Shown here: positions 1 through 4,818 of the stretch, piece after piece | How the letters are laid out: every line of letters starts with the position of its first letter | How positions within the stretch are numbered: the first letter of the stretch is position 1 | DNA from: JAFDVL01 sp043736395 | Lineage (GTDB): Bacteria; Acidobacteriota; Blastocatellia; RBC074 | DNA: 8,536 nucleotides | Direction: 5' to 3' | Assembly: GCA_043736395.1 (NCBI GenBank) | Contig: JAYTCQ010000420.1 | Span: 1-8,536 of the forward strand | Translations under genes and position numbers: made by a program | The notes under the pieces: model-generated | Database searches by the model: none | What the model was told of the DNA's origin: nothing | The model's input: the letters and a program-made list of their open reading frames with translations, nothing else

Positions 1-438
1 CAATTTATTGAAGTTCCCGACATCAGAAAAAATCAGCTCGCGCTTTCAGGAATTTCAATGAATGGCGAGTATGAAAATGGCGGAAAACTTGAAGCCCTGG
101 TTCAGGCAAGTCCGGCGCTGCGACGAATGCGACGCGGCATGATTTTGAATTACGGGTACGCCGTTTACAACCCGAAACTTGATCCGAGTAACCGTACAAA
201 TTTGACGACACAGGCGAAATTATATCTCGACGGACAACAAATTTTTGTGGGTAAAGAAGCTCCCTTAACAACCCCGCAACCAGCCAAAACAAGGCGCGTT
301 TTTGCTGGCGGTTCAATTGATCTCGGAGCCAATCTCAAGCCAGGTCAATACGTCATGCAGGTTATTGTCAGTGACCTTTTGGCAAAGGAAAAAAGCCGCA
401 CTTCGACACAATGGATTAATTTTGAAATCCTGAATTAG
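1..438 (+). CDS. VWFA-related domain protein, C-terminal part (5' end outside window)
   Basis: The frame is open from the first base and ends at TAG 436-438, giving 145 residues of a longer protein. The visible part contains no von Willebrand A domain. It has the layout I associate with the C-terminal region of Acidobacteriota VWFA-related proteins: a block around LALSGI (residues 14-19), then RRMRRGMILNYGYAVYN (about 41-57), then a beta-rich segment ending in LKPGQYVMQVIVSDLLA and a TQWINFEI tail. This segment probably forms a beta-sandwich outside the cytoplasm, but the signal peptide that would confirm export lies upstream of the window. Function is unknown; family members are usually annotated only as VWA domain-containing proteins. 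The internal ATG at 58 is not the start, because conserved sequence continues upstream of it. No clear terminator follows, only the inverted repeat at 476-552. The family call rests on recalled pattern similarity. Confidence 0.7.
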   Translation, partial: QFIEVPDIRKNQLALSGISMNGEYENGGKLEALVQASPALRRMRRGMILNYGYAVYNPKLDPSNRTNLTTQAKLYLDGQQIFVGKEAPLTTPQPAKTRRVFAGGSIDLGANLKPGQYVMQVIVSDLLAKEKSRTSTQWINFEILN

Positions 439-475
439 TTATTTTGGGGTTTGATCTTTGGCAAGATATTGCTTC

Positions 476-552
476 GTTCAGAGTTCAAACTTTAGTTTGC
501 TTTTCCGCCGCGCTTCGCTGGCGGAAAACACGCTCAAGCGTGAACTCTGAAC
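476..552. repeat. Cloverleaf-shaped inverted repeat, possible dispersed miniature element
   Basis: A 10-bp outer stem (gttcagagtt 476-485 with aactctgaac 543-552) encloses three contiguous perfect hairpins. Arm 1 is caaac/gtttg (486-490 with 495-499, loop ttta). Arm 2 is ttttccgcc/ggcggaaaa (501-509 with 520-528). Arm 3 is cacgc/gcgtg (529-533 with 538-542, loop tcaa). Apart from loops, only c500 is unpaired. There is no T-run after it, so it is a poor intrinsic terminator for the upstream gene. The compact, fully paired form suggests a REP/MITE-like dispersed element or a structured RNA. Only one copy lies in this window, so repetitiveness is inferred. Confidence 0.6.
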
Positions 553-627
553 AAAAAACAAAGCCCTCACTAACCATCCATTTCCCTTCCTGAACCTGCT
601 TTTAGAAGAATTGTTCCTTCCTACCAC

Positions 628-655
628 TTGCGCTCTGTCTCAGTCTTGCTAAGAT
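628..655 (+). promoter_or_regulatory. Candidate extended -10 promoter for folD
   Basis: An extended -10 motif is visible: TG at 647-648, one base, then TAAGAT at 650-655 (4 of 6 matches to TATAAT). A poor -35 candidate, TTGCGC at 628-633, lies 16 bases upstream. Transcription would begin near 662, leaving a leader of about 35 bases with a GGTGA ribosome-binding site at 688-692. This is motif matching only. Confidence 0.28.
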
Positions 656-696
656 AGCTTTCATATTTACTCACAAGTTTTTATAGCGGTGATTCA

Positions 697-1635
697 ATGA
701 CAGCAAAAATTTTAGAAGGCGCTGCGGTTGCGCAGCAAATAAAACAACGTGTCGCTACGCGTGTAGCAGAGCTAAGCTTCAAGCCTGGACTGGCAGTCGT
801 GATTGTCGGTACGGATCCGGCTTCTCAGGTATATGTCGGCAACAAAGTCAAAACCTGCGAAACGCTGGGCATCTATTCTGAAAAACATGCGTTGCCGGAA
901 GAAACGACTACGGAGCAGCTTCTAGCACTGGTTCGGGAACTGAATCAGCGCGACGAAATTGACGGGATTCTCGTGCAATCCCCGTTGCCCAAACACATTA
1001 ATGAAGAAGAAATCGTTGAAGAGATTGATCCGGCGAAAGACGTGGACGGCTTCCACAAAATCAATGTCGGATTATTAACGCTGGGGCAGGATGCGTTAGT
1101 TCCCTGCACTCCGGCAGGCATTATTGACCTGCTGGATCATTATCAAATCCCAATCGCAGGCGCGAACGCCGTCGTCATTGGGCGCAGTAATCACGTCGGA
1201 AAACCGATGGCGATGTTGTTATTGCAACGCAACGCCACTGTTACGATTTGCCATTCGCGAACGAAAGATTTAGCTGAAGTTTGTCGCCGAGCTGACATCG
1301 TGATCGCCGCAATTGGTCGCGCTGCGATGATTACTGGAGAATTTATTAAAGAAGGTGCGGTAGTCGTTGATGTCGGAATGAATGAAGCTTCCACGGAAGT
1401 AGAAGTAAGGCGTATTTTCACCGATGAAGAAATCCCCAAACGGTTGGAAGCTTTGGCTAAACGCGGCGTCACTTTGGTCGGAGATGTCGAACCGCGCAGT
1501 GTCTCGAAAAATGCATCGTACCTGACACCCGTCCCTGGTGGAGTAGGGCCGTTGACCATCGCCAAATTAATGCAAAATACTGTCAAAGCGGCGGAGAAAA
1601 GAAGGGGAAAACAGGGAGCAGAGATTAGGGAGTAG
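697..1635 (+). CDS. folD: Bifunctional methylenetetrahydrofolate dehydrogenase / methenyltetrahydrofolate cyclohydrolase
   Basis: FolD is a cytoplasmic enzyme that oxidises 5,10-methylene-THF with NADP+ and hydrolyses the 5,10-methenyl-THF product to 10-formyl-THF, supplying one-carbon units for purines and formyl-Met-tRNA. Catalytic landmarks are present: Y46 and K50 in the YVGNK motif, Q94 in QSPLP, and D117 in KDVDGF. The Rossmann nucleotide motif is GRSNHVGKP (162-170), and the family signature PVPGGVGP lies near the C-terminus. At 312 residues it is longer than E. coli FolD (288). The extra length is an insert between the DVGMN strand and the GDV motif (about residues 230-262) plus a charged C-terminal tail encoded in a purine-rich stretch. 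The ATG at 697 has GGTGA four bases upstream. coaE follows after 41 bases on the same strand, so co-transcription is likely. Confidence 0.96.
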   Translation: MTAKILEGAAVAQQIKQRVATRVAELSFKPGLAVVIVGTDPASQVYVGNKVKTCETLGIYSEKHALPEETTTEQLLALVRELNQRDEIDGILVQSPLPKHINEEEIVEEIDPAKDVDGFHKINVGLLTLGQDALVPCTPAGIIDLLDHYQIPIAGANAVVIGRSNHVGKPMAMLLLQRNATVTICHSRTKDLAEVCRRADIVIAAIGRAAMITGEFIKEGAVVVDVGMNEASTEVEVRRIFTDEEIPKRLEALAKRGVTLVGDVEPRSVSKNASYLTPVPGGVGPLTIAKLMQNTVKAAEKRRGKQGAEIRE

Positions 1636-1676
1636 GGGTATCCCTGCCCCCTGAAAACTGACACCCGAAACCTGCT

Positions 1677-2288
1677 ATGCTAAAGGTTGGATTAACAGGT
1701 GGCATTGCTTCCGGCAAAACATATGTGGCGGATTCGCTTTGCAAATTAGGCTGCGAAGTTTCCGACGCAGATGTTGTCGCACGAGCGATTGTCGAACCAG
1801 GGCAACCAGCGTATGAAGATATTGTTCAGGCGTTCGGACAAGAAATCTTACATCCCGACGGAACCATTGATCGCGCCAGGCTCGGAGCTATCATTTTTGC
1901 CGATGAGCAAGCCCGCTTAAACTTAAATGCGATGACACACCCGCGCATCCACGAGGCGCAAAGCCGATGGTTGGCTGAAGTCGCGGAGCGTAATCCTAAC
2001 GCAATCGCCATTATTGATGCGTCTTTAATGATTGAGTCTGGCGGATATAAAAAATTTGACAAAATTATCGTTGTTTACTGTTCATTAGAAGTTCAATTGG
2101 AGCGTCTCATGACGCGCAATAACCTCCCCTGCGAAGAGGCGATGAAGCGCATCGCTGCTCAAATGCCGGCGTCCGAAAAGCTAAAATATGCTGATTATTC
2201 AATTGAAACCTCCGGCGGATTCGAATCTACCGACCAACAGGTTGAATCGCTTTATATAGAACTGGAAAAACAGGCAAAGAAAACCTAA
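1677..2288 (+). CDS. coaE: Dephospho-CoA kinase
   Basis: CoaE phosphorylates the 3'-hydroxyl of dephospho-CoA with ATP, the final step of coenzyme A synthesis, in the cytoplasm. The 203-residue length is normal for the family (E. coli 206). Visible motifs are the P-loop GGIASGKT (residues 8-15), the catalytic-region DAD (30-32) in place of the common IDAD, HP at 88-89 in the MTHPRI segment, and a lid/base-binding region around RIAAQMPASEKLKYAD (about 158-173). The start ATG at 1677 gives the expected N-terminus MLKVGLTGG, immediately before the P-loop. No Shine-Dalgarno sequence is obvious upstream, so translation may depend on coupling to folD or on unstructured mRNA. A probable terminator lies about 55 bases after the stop codon. 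Confidence 0.95.
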   Translation: MLKVGLTGGIASGKTYVADSLCKLGCEVSDADVVARAIVEPGQPAYEDIVQAFGQEILHPDGTIDRARLGAIIFADEQARLNLNAMTHPRIHEAQSRWLAEVAERNPNAIAIIDASLMIESGGYKKFDKIIVVYCSLEVQLERLMTRNNLPCEEAMKRIAAQMPASEKLKYADYSIETSGGFESTDQQVESLYIELEKQAKKT

Positions 2289-2342
2289 GATAGATTATTT
2301 TGCGGCTCTGGAAATTACCGCTCTTTAGGTCTTTACATCAGA

Positions 2343-2401
2343 TGGAGCCATCAACAGATTTCTATTTATCTGCTCATTAATCTGGCTCCAAAGGTTTTTT
2401 T
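2343..2401 (+). terminator. Probable intrinsic terminator after coaE
   Basis: An 8-bp perfect stem (tggagcca 2343-2350 with tggctcca 2383-2390) encloses a smaller hairpin (cagat 2355-2359 with atctg 2368-2372). Four bases later comes a run of seven T (2395-2401). It fits the end of the folD-coaE transcript. The large loop and the aagg spacer before the T-run make it less than ideal. Confidence 0.5.
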
Positions 2402-2402
2402 A

Positions 2403-2480
2403 CAGCCTGTTTTATGTTTAGCGTGCGCACCCACTCGCAGCTTCTGCCCCGGCGCGGTGGGTTGGGTTAAAAACAGGCTG
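2403..2480. repeat. Second inverted-repeat element, 78 bases, possible dispersed miniature element
   Basis: Perfect 11-bp terminal arms (cagcctgtttt 2403-2413, aaaacaggctg 2470-2480) surround a GC-rich core. Within the core, acccac (2429-2434) pairs with gtgggt (2457-2462). That stem can extend inward with a G-U pair and a one-base bulge. An alternative small hairpin is gcag/ctgc (2437-2440 with 2444-2447), and gtgcgcac (2423-2430) is a palindrome. The element begins one base after the T-run of the coaE terminator. Its base composition contrasts with its AT-rich flanks, which suggests an inserted or mobile origin. No coding capacity is seen. Confidence 0.5.
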
Positions 2481-2492
2481 CTTTTAAGGCAG

Positions 2493-2524
2493 GGATGCCA
2501 ACTTATTCCTTTCTCTTGGCATCC
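2493..2524 (+). other. Stem-loop in the region before the diguanylate cyclase gene
   Basis: A perfect 9-bp stem (ggatgccaa 2493-2501 with ttggcatcc 2516-2524) has a 14-base pyrimidine-rich loop. The nearest T-run (2537-2541) is 12 bases beyond the stem, so it is not a normal terminator. The right arm overlaps a -35-like TTGGCA. It could be an operator-type inverted repeat, an RNA hairpin in a leader, or the remains of another small element. Confidence 0.4.
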
Positions 2525-2544
2525 TCGCCGCAACTGTTTTTAGA
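2516..2544 (+). promoter_or_regulatory. Weak candidate promoter for the diguanylate cyclase gene
   Basis: TTGGCA (2516-2521, 5 of 6 matches to TTGACA) is followed after 17 bases by TTTAGA (2539-2544, 3 of 6 matches to TATAAT). A start about seven bases downstream would lie at or just before the ATG at 2553, giving a nearly leaderless mRNA. That agrees with the absence of a Shine-Dalgarno sequence. The -10 match is poor. Confidence 0.22.
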
Positions 2545-2552
2545 CAAAGAAT

Positions 2553-4643
2553 ATGGGGAACTCCTTAAAAAATTCACTCCCTGAAGTTGCTTTCACTGTC
2601 GTGCAGGAACGCCAGACAACTGAAGATTTTAGGCCCTGGCAGGCAGCACAGGAAACGTTAGCCGCCAGCAATAATCTGGCTTTAGTAACGATTAATTCAG
2701 AAAATGACTACCGGCATAATGTCGCGAATGAAACCAGCATTTGCCGTACTTTTCTGAGCGATCCGGTGAAGTCTTCGATGTGTGCCGAATATTGCGGAAG
2801 AGCGTATTCACGGGTTTTGAATGAAGATCAGCCGATCACTTTTCGTTGTGGCGCGAACCTGCATTGCTTCGCGGCCAAGGTCAGCGCTCCAGGAGAAACC
2901 ACCCCAAAAGTTTTGCTGGGTGGCAGAATTTTTCTTTCAGCCAGCGATTATCGTCAATTTCTGCAAAGTGAAAATAGTGGTTCAGCCCGGCCCGATCCCG
3001 AACTTTTCAGCAATATTAAATTTACCGATCAGGAAGAATTTGACCGGGCGCGTCAAATGATTGTCGGCACCGCTTCAGAAATATTTGCCGCCGCGCATCA
3101 GCATCAGGAAGCCATCGGTCAGGAGCCTAAATCAAATCCGGCTGAAACAATAACGCCAGTTGTATCAGCGCAACATCTGGAATCATTTTTTAATAATTCT
3201 TTTGAGCAAAATTGCCGCGAAGCCATGCAAATGATTGGAGCTTGTTTTCAATTAAATTCTGCGGCTCTGCTAATGAAAGACGAAGGAAAATGGTTAGCGT
3301 GCGCCGCCGGTGGAGCCTCTCGTGATCGCCTGATCGGATTTAATTTAAGCGCTGATTCGCCTTTACTGCAACAACTTCAATCCGAAGAAACAGAAACATC
3401 CAGACTGCCTTTAGGGAAAGAAGAATTGAACGAAATTCGCGCTTATGTGCATTGCTTTCGCGCTGACGCTTTTCCTTTTTTCATGGGCAATGAATTAACC
3501 GGAATTCTGCTGGCGCTTGATACTGAATTTACTGAAGTGACGGCGCAACAATTATCACAGCTTGGAAAAAATTTGATTGTTCCATTGGAGTTGTCACGAT
3601 TACGCGAAGAGGTTTCTGAGCGCAGCAAATCAATGGCGCAGTGGCAGGAATTCGCTCACCTGCTGGCCACGCGTACAAATTCGGCTGAAGCATATTCTGC
3701 CATCGTTGAGAAAGCTTCCGCCAATCTCGGCGCTGAACGAGTTTCCCTTTTGATTTACCAAGAAGAATCCAAGCAACTGCTATGTCAGGCCGCTGTCGGC
3801 TTATCCGAAGAAGTGATCAATGACCTAAAAATGGGAAGCGGAATTTCTGAAGTTGTCCTCGAACGCGGCGAACCTTTGCTGGTTTCAGATGTCACAGATT
3901 TGCCGTGGCTTTCCACCAGACTTCATCATCAGGCACAAACGAATTCTTTTATCAGCTTTCCAATTATTAGCGGGAGCAAACGATTTGGCGTCCTCAACAT
4001 TACGGATCGAACGAACGGGCATAGTTTTAATGGGAACGATCTGAACTGGCTGCGCATGCTGTCTCCGTACATCATCGCCGCGCTTGAAAAAATTGAATTG
4101 AAAGAAAAAGCGCAACGCTTTCAATTGATGGCGATTACTGATCCATTAACTGGATTATTAAACCGTCGCTATCTGGAAGAACGATTCAATCAGGAAATTG
4201 AACGATCGAAACGTTATCAGTTCCCGCTCTCTTTCGTGATGATGGACATTGACAGCTTCAAATCTTTTAATGATACCTACGGGCATCAAGTCGGAGATGA
4301 CATTCTGCGCGAAACCGCCGATTGCATCCGTAAATCATTGCGTAATTTCGATGTTCCAGCCCGCTACGGCGGTGAAGAATTTATTGTGGTGCTACCGGAA
4401 ACAGATGTAACTTCGGCCACCGTGCTCGCCGAACGCCTTCGCAGAGCCGTTGAAAGCCACTTTGCTGAGAACAGCGCGCAGCGTCAGGTGACCATCAGTG
4501 TCGGCGTCTCCAGCCTGAGCAAAAACCTGCAAAATCGGCAACAAGTGATCCGCGCAGCCGACCAGGCGTTGTATGCTGCAAAAAAACGAGGAAAAAATTG
4601 CGTAGTAGTGTACAATACGGAGCTGGTTCCGGGTCTTGCTTAA
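2553..4643 (+). CDS. Sensor diguanylate cyclase: PocR-like domain, GAF-type regions, GGDEF (GGEEF) domain
   Basis: It is predicted to condense two GTP into cyclic di-GMP in response to an unknown signal. The protein has 696 residues, no signal peptide and no membrane segment, so it should be cytoplasmic. Residues about 25-185 resemble a PocR ligand-binding domain, with cysteines at 64, 77, 81, 99 and 105, including a CGANLHCFAA-type motif. Residues about 205-345 look like a divergent GAF-type region. A helical linker (about 345-365) leads to a clearer GAF domain (about 365-512). A signalling helix then joins the GGDEF domain at about 525-690. The catalytic domain has DPLTGLLNRRY (530-540), the metal-binding MDIDSFK segment (D565), ND-YGH (573-578) and GGEEF (606-610). 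An RxxD inhibitory site (R597, D600) lies exactly five residues before GGEEF. These features predict an active, product-inhibited enzyme. An in-frame TAG at 2541-2543 excludes longer starts. There is no evident Shine-Dalgarno sequence. The PocR assignment is less certain than the GGDEF one. Confidence 0.9.
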   Translation: MGNSLKNSLPEVAFTVVQERQTTEDFRPWQAAQETLAASNNLALVTINSENDYRHNVANETSICRTFLSDPVKSSMCAEYCGRAYSRVLNEDQPITFRCGANLHCFAAKVSAPGETTPKVLLGGRIFLSASDYRQFLQSENSGSARPDPELFSNIKFTDQEEFDRARQMIVGTASEIFAAAHQHQEAIGQEPKSNPAETITPVVSAQHLESFFNNSFEQNCREAMQMIGACFQLNSAALLMKDEGKWLACAAGGASRDRLIGFNLSADSPLLQQLQSEETETSRLPLGKEELNEIRAYVHCFRADAFPFFMGNELTGILLALDTEFTEVTAQQLSQLGKNLIVPLELSRLREEVSERSKSMAQWQEFAHLLATRTNSAEAYSAIVEKASANLGAERVSLLIYQEESKQLLCQAAVGLSEEVINDLKMGSGISEVVLERGEPLLVSDVTDLPWLSTRLHHQAQTNSFISFPIISGSKRFGVLNITDRTNGHSFNGNDLNWLRMLSPYIIAALEKIELKEKAQRFQLMAITDPLTGLLNRRYLEERFNQEIERSKRYQFPLSFVMMDIDSFKSFNDTYGHQVGDDILRETADCIRKSLRNFDVPARYGGEEFIVVLPETDVTSATVLAERLRRAVESHFAENSAQRQVTISVGVSSLSKNLQNRQQVIRAADQALYAAKKRGKNCVVVYNTELVPGLA

Positions 4644-4818
4644 TTTCTTTTGATTTTTGAGAAATATACCGTAGCCACGCGCCAGAAACGAAATCTGTTC
4701 AGGACATCAAGAACGCCTCCGCGTCCACCCAACCTTGAAGCCTTACCCAGAGTGAAATTTTACCTTTCAGCTCGTGCCCTCTAAAACATCAGGTTTGCTT
4801 TAACGACACTATTCTTGC

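Noticed and set aside
476..552. Cloverleaf could be a tRNA or tRNA-like gene
   Set aside because: The closing stem is 10 bp rather than 7. The arms do not have D-, anticodon- or T-loop sequences, there is no TTCGA-type T-loop, and no discriminator/CCA context is present.
1191..1664. Long minus-strand open frame opposite folD
   Set aside because: It lies entirely opposite well-conserved FolD and the following gap, and its translation shows no recognisable domain.
2493..2541. Stem-loop plus T-run as a terminator
   Set aside because: The five-T run begins 12 bases after the stem and lies only about a dozen bases before the next start codon, and a better terminator already exists at 2343-2401.
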